Below are positions 35,101-44,432 of a stretch of 64,000 nucleotides of DNA, one piece after another. Under the pieces are notes generated by a model. The model worked only from the letters and a program-made list of their open reading frames with translations. It was not told where the DNA came from and searched no databases. The translations under genes and the position numbers were made by a program. Source of the stretch: Strongylocentrotus droebachiensis (taxonomy: Eukaryota; Echinodermata; Echinoidea; Camarodonta; Strongylocentrotidae); NCBI GenBank assembly GCA_035222895.1, contig JAVYIG010000630.1:434001-498000 (forward strand), given 5' to 3'. Position 1 is the first letter of the stretch. Every line of letters starts with the position of its first letter.

Positions 35101-37221
35101 TATATTCATTACATACTGCTTATCAGGTTTCTGCGTCTTGATTAGTCAAATATGACTATATGAAATTCACTATTGACCGATAGGCAGTGAAGCAAAAAAT
35201 ATTGACCAGGCATAGCTCTATTTGCGCTCACAATGCAAGGATGCAATTGATGCTCATGAAGTTAGCAATAGGTACGTGTACTACTCAAAATACGTAAATT
35301 TCCCTACTGTCTACTGAGAAATACATTTTGAAAAGCATATTTTGTCAAAATATACCTTTTAGTAAATCCACACCTAGAATGCACGATACGTATAAACATA
35401 TTTTGATTGTTTATTTTTGCAGGTCAAGGTTTAAACTATAGCTCCACAATAATCAGAAAACTTAACTCTTGGGGCAGAAAGCGGTAAAAGGAGGAAAATT
35501 GGAACAAATCAGAAATTGGAAGTCAGAACTAAAATCAGTTGCGTAGCTAGACCCTGGGTAATATTGGACGTCTGTAATAAGCACCATGTGCGATGGATTT
35601 GTGTGCTATAAAAATATCCAATATTATTATTCTTTATTACTATCAGTATTAGTATATTCTTATTATTGTCATTATTTTTATTATTAATAGTAGCAGCAGT
35701 AGTAGTAATGTTATTGTTATTATTGTACTGTTATTCCTTGCAGATTAGCATCAGCCAGTTTTCTGCCAAAGTACTTCAACTCCTCCTGGAGCTTCTGTAA
35801 ATTCCAGGTCCCCAATCACGCCCAGTGCATCTGTGCCTTCGGTTCCGATCCAAACTCGGTTGTAGGTTAGTGTATATTTTGGTTTATACAGTGCGAGTCA
35901 ATGAGTATGAAACCTCTATTTAACCTCCAATATCTTGTAGCTACTTGCGCCCTCTATACAGCAAACAATGCCTAAGCGATATGCGGCAGACCCCCATGAT
36001 CCCATTTCATTTTTGTCTCATGTTAATTGAGAGCTGATTTGATGAGATAACCACCTATCAGTGACCATGCAGGGAGGTCTAATCCCTCCTGGCCAAATTA
36101 GTGCAGACAGGCTTTAACACAAAGTAAAATTGCTGAAATATATTGTATTGGTAGTTTGCTCGAAAAAATGTCACAAATGACTGAGCACTGGTCATTTCCA
36201 AAAAGAATCCCCAAATCGCCTTTGCCCAAGTTTGAGATGAATGGTGTTCAGGGCCCCGTTTCACAAAACTTGTCATCAGTGACAAATGACAGTTTTTGTA
36301 ATACGCTTGTGAAATCCTTGCTTCTGATTGGTTATCAGCAGATTTGTCACTGATTTTTGTCATTCGTCATTGAAAAAGGGCTTTGTGAAATGGGTCCCAT
36401 GAGTTGCTTTTATGTTTGAGTGCATTCGTTTACACAATGAAACCTTGTGCTGGCTACCAATTTTTTTCAAAATTTTGGCAAATTTGACATGAATCAGAAA
36501 AATTGCTGTTCAGCTCCACGGTTTAATTTTATCGATCGAGGTGTTAAATCTACATAATCTACATTATGAGTATCTTTGACAACATCTTCATGTGCTGATT
36601 GTAATGAAATTCATGGTTGAATATGGATTTCTTTTCTTGTGACTCACACTATATAATGGTATTACAAGTCGTTTATTTGTGGCAGACATTCAGCTATTGA
36701 TACAATCACTTCATGAATCGTCATCTCTTGTATCAATTTTAAGTTGAAGTCACAATTTGCGATCAGTCACTCACTACTTACAATATATCATGCACAAAGC
36801 TGCATTTGTCATGAAACTCTTTATGAAGTGGAATAGGAATTGAACACAAATTTATGTTAAATTTTTAAAGGCCCCAGATTCTGTAAATAAAATTCAAGGA
36901 ATTTAAGATGTCCCTCACAAAGGCAGAATTCAAATTTGAGTATTATCTATGAAGAGTCACTAAATACACATGAGGTAAGCTCTCTGACTTAACTCTATTA
37001 TCTCTTTCTCTCCCTGTCTCTCGTCATCCTCATCTCTCCCCCCATCTTATCCTCTTTCTCTCCCCCCCCCCCCCTCTCCCTCTCTCTCTCTCTTTCTCTT
37101 TCTCTCCGTCATAGCTATCTGTGCCGATGGAAGCTACTTCAAGTTTGTGTTCAACAGTAAGGGAGAATGCAGCAGAGATGTCTACACACGATTCCTTGAG
37201 ATGACCGATGACCATAGCTGA
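22700..37221 (+). CDS. WDR45B: WIPI3-type PROPPIN autophagy protein
   Basis: Complete gene of ten exons: 22700-22775, 24657-24731, 26800-26901, 28631-28718, 30016-30110, 32933-33123, 33811-33896, 34986-35090, 35744-35865, 37115-37221 (TGA at 37219). The 1047 bases give 348 aa, against about 344 in vertebrates, with consistent phases. It is a seven-bladed beta-propeller that binds PI3P and PI(3,5)P2 on membranes and acts in autophagosome formation and maturation. Evidence includes [20 protein letters not shown] near the N-terminus, [29 protein letters not shown], the lipid-binding LRRG at 227-230 and the C-terminus [10 protein letters not shown]. The start follows an in-frame TAG 21 nt upstream. 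Introns are full of transposons. Exon 8 has two dead partial copies just upstream. Similarity is clearly closer to WDR45B than to WDR45 or WIPI1/2. Confidence 0.97.
23661..24545 (+). mobile_element. tRNA-derived SINE, split by a TTAA element
   Basis: The head GTCGTGGCCGAGTGGTTTAA with GAGGGTTCCAATCC gives A and B boxes resembling tRNA-Ser/Leu. The body runs to 23979, and the tail (GCGCTATATAAGCGGAATAT and ATT repeats) resumes at 24516. The TTAA of the SINE is the insertion target. It lies in WDR45B intron 1. Confidence 0.88.
23980..24511 (+). mobile_element. TTAA-flanked element, family E, inserted in the SINE
   Basis: TTAA at 23976-23979 and 24512-24515. The ends are AGGTACTATGTCCCATTTGC and, inverted, AGGTACTATGTCCCTTTTGC. 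It is 532 bp with no transposase; an open frame at 24082-24354 has no family similarity. A second copy is at 25155-26332. Confidence 0.88.
25155..26332 (+). mobile_element. TTAA-flanked element, family E, interrupted by a hAT-like insert
   Basis: TTAA at 25151-25154 and 26333-26336. The sequence follows the 23980-24511 copy closely on both sides of a 617-bp insertion at 25596-26212. It lies in WDR45B intron 2. Confidence 0.85.
25596..26212. mobile_element. hAT-like non-autonomous element
   Basis: An exact 8-bp duplication ATTTGAAT at 25588-25595 and 26213-26220 surrounds ends TAGTG(TAGTG)CTGTAA and TTACAGCACTA. The 8-bp duplication and TAGTG ends fit the hAT superfamily. Inner inverted stretches contain CCGGACGGTTTTCGGTTAAA and long A and T runs. 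No transposase. Confidence 0.85.
26999..27503. mobile_element. Possible degraded GGGCCCTGT foldback copy
   Basis: The left end GGGCCCTGTCTTATCTGGTG is followed by GTGATTGATCTAGAGTGATTG. A right half near 27420-27503 has TTGTGATTGATGTCAATTAA and GGACCCTGG. The middle is unrelated, so two separate fragments are possible. WDR45B intron 3. Confidence 0.4.
28207..28341. mobile_element. Foldback element with GGGGCATCGTTTCACAAAAC ends
   Basis: Inverted arms: TCGTTTCACAAAACTG plus ACAAGTTCACCGA, matched by TCGGTGAACTTGT and GGTTTTGTGAAACAATGCCC. It lies in WDR45B intron 3, with no coding content. Confidence 0.8.
28976..29020 (-). mobile_element. Solo end of TTAA MITE family A
   Basis: TTAAAGAGAAGGTTGATTTC, then CGGGAAGAGGTGAA, is the inverted right terminus of family A (14200-14578). 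The rest of the element is absent. Confidence 0.6.
30235..30490 (+). mobile_element. 3' end of a CR1/L2-like LINE
   Basis: Translates, across a frame break, to [12 protein letters not shown] and [20 protein letters not shown], the conserved C-terminus of CR1/L2 reverse-transcriptase proteins. It is followed by a 3' UTR ending GCGCTATATAAGTATGGTAT and ATTATT. That tail is also the SINE tail in this window. Confidence 0.75.
30540..30767 (-). mobile_element. Probable second tRNA-derived SINE type
   Basis: On the minus strand GTCACAATGTGGTTTAGAGG, a 20-30 nt gap, then GGTTCAAACC form A/B-box-like spacing; a unique body continues to about 30540. No second copy is in this window. Confidence 0.4.
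31124..31648. repeat. Large inverted repeat (about 205-bp arms, 106-nt spacer)
   Basis: Arms 31124-31327 and 31434-31648 pair with scattered mismatches and small indels. Landmarks are AACCCAAACAAATATACGTG against the complement of CACATATATTTGTTTGGGTT, and GGGCCTGCTG against CAGCAGGCCC. The right arm is open on the minus strand for 61 codons (Lys/Asn-rich, unrecognised); the left arm has stops. WDR45B intron 5. Confidence 0.85.
33141..33455. mobile_element. Foldback element with GGGTGTTTCACAAAGATCC ends
   Basis: GGTGTTTCACAAAGATCCTA is inverted as TAGGATCTTTGTGAAACACC, with inner arms around TTGGACTTAAAAATTATGGA. A half copy follows at 33456-33500. The element starts 18 bases after the WDR45B exon 6 donor. 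Confidence 0.85.
34120..34503 (+). mobile_element. TTAA-flanked MITE, family A
   Basis: TTAA at 34116-34119 and 34504-34507. It starts AGATAAAGTTGAGTTCTGG and ends CCAGAACCCAACCTTCTCT. The 384-bp body closely matches 14200-14578. It is in WDR45B intron 7. Confidence 0.85.
34613..34985 (+). pseudogene. Two tandem partial copies of WDR45B exon 8 and its acceptor
   Basis: A unit of about 144 bp is present three times, the last being the real exon at 34986. Acceptor AGs lie at 34695-34696, 34840-34841 and 34984-34985. Each is followed by TATTAATTTCA and exon coding sequence as far as CATGGAACCATTCAT. The extra copies then continue AAATATAAATGTAATATA instead of coding, so they lack the exon 8 donor. 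If the weak GTAATA were used, the frame would shift and stop within exon 8. Confidence 0.9.
35923..36113 (-). mobile_element. TTAA-flanked MITE, family B
   Basis: TTAA at 35919-35922 and 36114-36117, 191 bp. It contains TTGTAGCTACTTGCGCCCTC and GGTCTAATCCCTCCTGGCC, as in the other family B copies. WDR45B intron 9. Confidence 0.8.
36249..36398. mobile_element. Foldback element with GGGCCCCGTTTCACAAA ends
   Basis: The left end GGGCCCCGTTTCACAAAACT is inverted as CTTTGTGAAATGGGTCCC. The interior CCTTGCTTCTGATTGGTTAT and CAGCAGATTTGTCACTGATT is shared almost exactly with 38238-38386. Confidence 0.85.
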
Positions 37222-38237
37222 GACCCTTCTGTGTCCTGTTGACCGGTCTTGATGGTCAGTCACATGTCCAGTCTTGGTGTGTCGTTCCATGTACGATAAA
37301 CATTGAAGTTGATAATCAGTGCATTGGGAAGAGTATCTCCCCAGGTGAATGTCACCAAACTGAATATTCTTTCCACTGCAGGAGGAATTAATACTCTATG
37401 TTTTACAAAATATTTTATATCATCCATCCATTATCTCACAAATTAAAGCATCTTACTTTAATGGAATATAATGTGGGATGGAAATGTTACTTTGCCCCTG
37501 ATTTTTTTCCTACTTAAGAATTATACTTGCTTCCAGATTATTGTCCATTGAGCCATTAGGATCAATTATTCCATTTGCCGCTTAGCTCATTCATAAAGGA
37601 CGAGTGCAGATGAGGGTGTGATTTCATCTTCAAGGGGGGGGGGGGGGGACAAGTAACAAATAATCCTATACAAATATTGCATAAAGTTATCCAGACAAAG
37701 AAACACACGGTGAGCCTAAATAAACATGAAATATGGTTACTGCCTATACATTCTTAAAAAGAGCATACTAATTTGATTTGCCAGATGCTTGAATGGGTTG
37801 CCAGAAATGCTCTCATGGCTTTTAAAATTTGCATTTTGCAGGCTCCTGTTATTTACTTGAATGAGACTCGCCTTGCCAATGCCTCTTGCATTATATCGTT
37901 GATGGGTTTGTGTAATAGGGTCTTGGTAATTAGAAGAAAGGAAAACAAAATTAAAAAATCAGCAGCTTCATTTTGTATAAACAAGAGGGTTTGCTGCCAT
38001 TATGATCGGAAAAGTTTCTCTTGATAAAGAGAATTTTAATGAAAAATGGATATTCTGGTATCTTTGGTTACTTGATAGTAATAGGGGTGAAGGGTTATTC
38101 GGATATTGAGGTGTATGGGAAAAAATAATGCAGGTTTTCAAAGAGCGTTTCATAATCTGGAACCATCCATATGTATACAGATGACTGTGAAGACTTCTGG
38201 ACAGTCACTGAACAGATTCCTGAAATTCCATGATACC
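37222..38237 (+). other. WDR45B 3' flank, probably 3' UTR
   Basis: Follows the TGA stop. AT-rich with a G-run near 37636 and no confident poly(A) site. An open frame at 37773-38024 has no recognisable similarity. Confidence 0.4.
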
Positions 38238-38386
38238 AGGGCTCCATTTCACAAAACTTGCATCAGTTAGAAATGACAGTTTTTGTTACAAGCTAGTGAA
38301 ATCCTTGCTCCTGATTGGTTATCAGCAGATTTGTCACTGATTTTTGTCATGTGTCATTGAAGAAAGGCTTTGTGAAATAGGTCTCT
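38238..38386. mobile_element. Foldback element, second copy of the 36249-36398 family
   Basis: GGGCTCCATTTCACAAAACT and CTTTGTGAAATAGGTCTC are the ends. The interior matches the 36249-36398 copy. Confidence 0.85.
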
Positions 38387-39848
38387 TGAACTACCCCAAG
38401 ATTCCATAATATCAGAAATATCCAAGTACGATAAACAAGGAAATAGTATGAATCTTTATTGTGTTATGATACAAAGAAATTATTTGAAAGGAAAATAATT
38501 TGAGTTGTATGTATGATAAGGTATTGCTTACTTAATTATTCATATTCCTTCATAATACATTTTTCAAAATTTGTTGTACATATAAGTAATTTTCTTTTAT
38601 ATTTTTATATTGATGCCATTTAGAAGACCACATTGTTCTTGTTGTGGTTGACTAATCTTTCAGCCAAAGTGTCCTCTGTATTTTTTGTTTGTTTTTTGTT
38701 TGTTTTTTAATGTTTTTTTTTTTTACTTGAGGGGAAAAAATATTTTTTATGAAAACAACAGTATTTCTTTTTTGACATTATTATAATTCATTTGGTTATT
38801 TCTACTTTTAATTTTGTGTGAATGAGGTTTCAATACTTGGTTCATAATAATGGAGTTTGAAATGGACGGTTGCATAAAAGTACCCTTTCATGCATGTATT
38901 TTGACTTTGGCTTCTTGTTCAATATTTGTTCCATAAAAAACTAGTAAAAGATGAATATCACCCCATTCTTTCCAAATATCAACTACAATGAGTTTGAATT
39001 ATATTTTGAGTCACATTCACAATTCAACTTGTGTCAGCATATGTTTCATGGTCTCTTTTATATATCTCTTGCACTATAACAACCTAACATGTCATAGGTC
39101 ATTCCATGTTTTTTTTAATTAAAAACAAATATTAATATCGTTTGTGGATGATGGCTTTATTGCGCTCTTAAAAAGTGCCTCTGGCAGAAAATTCAGGAAA
39201 TTTTACTCCTTAAAATATTGATTCCTTTTGTTTTGCCAGTACGAACACACATATCCCATTCATCTACCAGCACAGCTTCCCATTATACTTCAATTTAATT
39301 GTGAGAAATTCAATTATTGTAATTTTTGCCATTGTGACTTCACTTTGGGAAGTATTTCATGTGCAAAATAACTGAGTGATGAGCGATGTGGCTCTGGAAA
39401 GCGCCAAAATGGCTGTGTTAAACGTAAAAAGAGCTCTGTATCACTGCAAGCAAATCACACTCGTATAACACTGAATCCTAAAATCGTTTCTACAAACAGT
39501 AAAGTCAATTTGACCCTGATATTAACACATACAACAAACTCTGGGCATATTGCAGGAATCAACTTTACTGAAATAATTGCCAGTGTGACTGCAACTACTG
39601 AGAATTGCATTGTTACAACAATACCTAGATGCTGTTGTACCCATGCTCTTTCTCTTGGTAGTGCCCTTTATCAAAAGGCCTTTAAATAGTGTTGGTTTTG
39701 TAACTTTTGTTAGATAACTTGATTGAAGGCTTACAATTTCATGCATTGCCAGTATGTATTAATGTTTGTTTGAGTGTACATATTATGGTATCGACAGAAA
39801 GAAGAAAAAATCTATGAAACAGTAAATAAATGGTTGATATTCATAATA
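38387..39848. other. AT-rich DNA between convergent genes, nothing recognised
   Basis: No exon-like frame or repeat that matches elsewhere in the window. Part may still be WDR45B 3' UTR. Confidence 0.5.
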
Positions 39849-40023
39849 CAGTCAAACCTGTCTTAAAGGCCACTTCTCTATAAAGACCACCTGTCTATAA
39901 TGGTCACCTATAATGTCTCCCTCTAGGAAGAAAATGCATTATAGAATCTCTCTATAAGGACCACCTGTCTACAGTGGCCAGTTTGCTTGTTTCTCTTGGG
40001 TGGCCTAGATAGACAGGTTTGAT
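39849..40023. mobile_element. Small inverted-repeat element (CAGTCAAACCTGTCT)
   Basis: The left end CAGTCAAACCTGTCTTAAAG has a partial inverse at the right, AGACAGGTTTGA. The interior repeats CTCTATAAGGACCACCTGTC-like lines. No coding content. Confidence 0.65.
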
Positions 40024-40255
40024 TACTTGATCAACAGCAACTGCAATATATGTGAATGATTATGGATGCTCTGGAAAGGCCTAGATTGGCAAAAGATATT
40101 TGGAAAATTTAATCAAGACTTCCATGGGAAACTACTTTCAATGGAGTACATGTAAATGCAAAGAAACAGATAAACAAATAACTATGAATGGAGTATTGTA
40201 AAATTAGAAAAAGTTTCATAAATGTTCTTTCATCTGCCTATAATACCATCTAGAG

Positions 40256-40765
40256 GTGTCGTGGTCGTGGTGTGGATATGGCATCGGACTGTGGATCACA
40301 AAGTCCGCAGTTCAAGTCTCGCCACAGCACTAATCACTATGAACATGACTGACAAAGAAAGCGGACAAAATATACAGTTCCTCAGGTAGACAAAGGAATA
40401 TCCCTTCACTGCTATTATGTAAAAATGAGTAGAACAGGTGTCACATGCATATTCACCTTTTTACATAATAGCAGTAAAGGGATGTTCCTTTGTCTACCTG
40501 AGGAACTGTATATTTTGTCCGCTCTCTTTGTCCGTCATGTTCATAGTGAATGTCAATTGGCAAGACATTAATCTACATTTGCCACACTCAACCCAGGTGA
40601 GGCTAATAGGTACCTGGTAGGATTATTCCGTCAAAATGCACTGTGCACTGATAGCGGCTGCTGGAGCTAAAGCTAGGGCAATAATTTCCAAAGCTCTTTT
40701 GAAGCGCATATAGAAGTTATATAATGTGACATGCGCTATACAAGAACGGAATATTATTATTGTAA
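40256..40765 (+). mobile_element. tRNA-derived SINE, split by a CACTA-type foldback
   Basis: The head GGTGTCGTGGTCGTGGTGTG with GCAGTTCAAGTCTCGCC gives A/B-box-like parts. The body resumes at 40552 (TTGGCAAGACATTAATCTAC and ACCCAGGTGAGGCTAATAGG). The tail has GCGCTATACAAGAACGGAAT and ATT repeats. Confidence 0.8.
40335..40548. mobile_element. CACTA-ended foldback MITE inside the SINE
   Basis: 214 bp: two 91-bp arms (40335-40425 and 40458-40548) with about four mismatches around a 32-nt loop. The ends are CACTATGAACATGAC and GTCATGTTCATAGTG. AAT flanks each side (40332-40334, 40549-40551). CACTA ends and a 3-bp duplication fit the EnSpm/CACTA superfamily. Confidence 0.88.
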
Positions 40766-42686
40766 TCTTTTAGGGGCCAGAAGAGCGTCAACTCGTATAT
40801 TTTATTAACACAGAGTTAATGGCCCTCTAGGTCTGGGCCGCCACTGGTCAAGATGAGTTATGATTTTAATTTTTTAAATAGAAATTTCATTATACAATGC
40901 TTTATTTTAGAAGTATGCAATCAGTTGTTTGATCAATTTCTTGAATATTCCCAAATTGTGTTTTATGTTTCTATGCTGTACGAGTAATCCTTTTCAAGAT
41001 GAATATTTACGGTGCCCAGCAAATATTGACATTGATATCTTAATAATTATGTGAATCAGTTTTCTTTAAAGTAATTTTCGTTAAAAACTGAAAGAAATTA
41101 CATTCATGGCAAATTTATAGTTCATTAATAGATATTATATTTCATAACCAGACATTTATGTATCAGATTGTATTATTAATGCTACAGTAATGTGGCAGAT
41201 CTGTTAAGAGTACGCTATAATGGGCATGTACATGTATGTAGATAATAATTATATAGATTCAGTACTTAGATTATTATAAATTTACAAGGATATTTTCCAG
41301 CTATTTTCTCTTTCTTCCCCTGTCAATATATCATTTTGTCATGGTTTTATTTTTTCGCTTATTTCTTAAAATAATCATATTATGTATTGTTCCATTCTTG
41401 CTGTATGAAAATTAACATTTTACCCCATTTCTTCCTTTTCATGTTTTCCTTTGAGTCTCATTTATGCATTGTGCAGTATACTGCCTCATAGAAGCTGCAA
41501 CAGCAAAGTAAGACAAATTTTATGTGTGAATAAATGACAAATGGGGGTGAAAAGAAAGTTAAGTAGCTAAGCAACTCACTTACCTGTTCGTTGTAAGATA
41601 CCGAAATATGAAGTTTGCACTGCCCGAGTAATTCTATTTTGATGTGGCTGTGTTTTTAGGTTGTATACAGCACGAGGCTTATAACTTTACATTTTATTCC
41701 AACTTTGCTTATACTACATTATTTCTTAATAACTTTGAAAACAAATACATTGAGCAGTATGAATTTAATAGTATGTACAGTAAAAATTGTAATGAAATAT
41801 GATTGTAAATATGATGCAAACAAGAAAAAACAAACATTTCTAGCCTTATATAGTTCGCATGTTGTAATCCTTGAAGTTCTATTGTTGTGGAAACTGTTGT
41901 TTGTCTGAATGTTTGATGATGATTATGGTAGCAGTGAGTTGGTTATCATATCTATGATCATTTACTTGATTATGATAGCATGGTCATAGTGGCAATGCTG
42001 TGGTGGTAGTCGTGATAGCGATGGTGATCATAATGATGGTGCTGATGATGGTGATGACAACAGGCTAATTAATATGTTTAGCCATGCTGAACATTATGCA
42101 TGTAACAACGGCAACAGATGTTAATAACATAAACTAAATCAATAGAAACAATAACAATTCCATAGCAGGCATGTATTCATTGTGTAATGCAAAATTTAGC
42201 TGCCAAAGGAGAAGAACACATGGAAGTACCCCCCCCCCCCCTTTCAGTATTGTGTGTGATGAGAAAAAATGTTAGCTGCATATATGAATTATAAGGATTA
42301 AGGTGATAAGAGGCAGCAGGAGGAGGAGGAGGATGGTGGTGGTAATGATGATGATGATAGAAGTGGTGGAAATGGTAGTAGTGTTCAAACCTATCGTGAT
42401 AGTGGTGACGGTGCTGAAGGCAGTGGCAGTGATGATGATGACGATGAAGATTAGATTGAGATTGAGATAGTGATGATGAGGACAATGGGGAAATCATACT
42501 GGAACTCAGGATGATGATGCTAGTGAACTGATGATGGTCGTAATGATGGTGACGGTGATGGTTACAAAGATTGTAACAATGGTAGAGATGGCAGTACGAG
42601 CAGGAGAAAAAAGGAAACTAAATCTAATAACATAGAACTTCTACACAAGCCATCTAGGATAACATCTTTGTTCAAAGAGCAAATTT
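40766..42686. other. AT-rich DNA and GAT/GGT low-complexity stretches, no gene
   Basis: 41930-42580 is enriched in GATGATGGT-type triplets, giving His-rich or Asp-rich shadow frames, with a C-run near 42229. Nothing else is recognised. Confidence 0.6.
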
Positions 42687-43659
42687 CTATTTTATGACGC
42701 TTGTCTCTGCCGCTCCCTTGCCTTTCAAGATGTCCTTCAGGGCCAAAGGATAATCATTCGCTTCCCCATCTCCCTCCTCTTTCTCACCAAAGTCTTCCTC
42801 CTTGGCATATCCTACCATCAGCATCATCACCTGGGCGTAGTTCTTCGGCCATCCCTTCCAAGACGAGCTCGCAAGCACGGTCAAGTTTTCCTGTTGAAAA
42901 GAATTAGAACAGGCAAATTTCTGCTATTTGAATCTGAATGATATGGATGCATATTTGTTAGACAACGGACCATTATCTGTAGAGAAAATACTTAAATATT
43001 CTCATAATGATAGAGAAATATGCCGTGTTTCAATTTCTACTTTCCTTTCATCCAACGATTTCGCGGTGATGATTGGTATACATGCACATTATCACAATAT
43101 TTAAATGGGTTTATATTTGGATTTTAAAAAATCGTGTTGATGTACCCGGCAGCTAATATTGAGATCGAAGTATATTCGCAGGCCTTTCCTGAATTTTGTT
43201 ATCCGGGTGGTTGATTTTAAGTAGAACTCCAAACAGGTTTAAAAGGAATATTTCTGAATAATATCATAAATGACAAGTATATAATGATGGTAAATACTAT
43301 TTGATGCATATTTTCACAACCACCCCTCCCCCTATCCCACAGAAATTGCGTACCTTCAAATTATGTGCCTCTACCAAGGCGACGTTCATCAGCGATCCCG
43401 CACACATCGTAAAGAGGGTGTAGCAGCACCACCGGAGCAACGCCGAGTCGTTGTACATCTTCAGGAGATCGGCAAGGACAGGGATAACCCCCATGGTTCG
43501 GAACCGTTCTCCGTGGTCGCGATGACCTCGGTAGATCTCGCTGAGGGATCGCACGATCTGTGTACAAACCGCGATGCTGGTCTCACGGTCGGAGACGTAG
43601 CCGAGCAGGACACCGAGGAAGGAGGCGGCGCACTTGGCGGCATCAGGGCCGCCTGAGGT

Positions 43660-43699
<40 letters not shown>

Positions 43700-43911
43700 G
43701 AGGGAGAGATAAAGAGTGAGTGAGTAAGAGTGTGGGAGAGAGAGTAGAGAGGGGAGAGGTAGAATGAAGAAAAAGGAAGGGAGGAATGAGAAAGAGGGAG
43801 AGAAAATAATAAGTGAAAGAGAGAGAGAGAGAGAGAGATGTAGAGATGGGGAGAGAGAGAATGAAGAAGAGGGAAGGGAGGAAGGAGAAAGAGGGAGAGA
43901 AAATAATGAGT

Positions 43912-43954
<43 letters not shown>

Positions 43955-44432
43955 GAATTTGTGAAGAGATGTCGTAATGAGAGAGAAGGGGCATTGGGAT
44001 CATATTTAAATTATATTGATGGTGATGATGGATATACATGTAAATGACAATTACGATAGTGATTGAAGACGAGAAAAACTTAAAAGTGTCTACAAAACTT
44101 TGGAATGAAAAGAAAAGGAACAGAAAAGGAAAACGTACATACACAAAAAAGAGCAAAGAAAAGAAAAGAAATCAACTAATGCTCTCTGTCTCTAGCCTGG
44201 AGGACATATACCTACCTGCCCAAGCTAGATGTCCTATCCTCCGGATAGCATCAGCCATGACATCGGGATCTGTTCCGACACCAAGATCCTTGCTAGCTAC
44301 AAGAATCTCTTTCTTATATCGGTTGGTCTCATTCTCCCATTGGCTATCACCTCGCCCCTCTCCATGGGAAGCAAACGTGTTCCAGGTCTTCTCCACCCCC
44401 TGCGCCACGGCTCGACGGACCGATTTGAACAT
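42687..44432 (-). CDS. Armadillo-like helical domain protein, ARMH2-like
   Basis: Three exons on the minus strand: 44432-44216, 43652-43354 and 42890-42687 (TAG), 720 bases, 239 aa, phases 1 and 0 matching. The start ATG follows an in-frame TGA three codons upstream. The protein is all-helical in appearance. Features are KKEILVASKDLG and IRRIGHLAWAGGPDAAKC at the N-terminus, VIPVLADLLKMYNDSALLRW in the middle (an ARM/HEAT-like helix pair), and SSWKGWPKNYAQVMMLMVGY before a Glu/Lys-rich tail. The layout, from a first helix pair through AGGPxAA to WxGWPxNxAxV, recalls vertebrate ARMH2, whose function is not established; that assignment is from memory. No membrane segment or signal peptide. The exon 2 acceptor lies beside a long CT microsatellite. 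Confidence 0.72.
43667..43950. repeat. GA-rich microsatellite beside an exon acceptor
   Basis: Several GA runs interleaved with AGGGAGAGA. On the gene's strand this is a CT tract ending at the TTTACCTCAG acceptor of the ARM-like gene's exon 2. Confidence 0.92.

Noticed and set aside
42177..42497. His-rich minus-strand frame
   Set aside because: Derived from GATGATGGT triplet repeats.
43461..44156. 231-codon minus-strand frame
   Set aside because: Mostly the CT microsatellite; its C-terminal part is an out-of-frame reading of the ARM-like exon 2.
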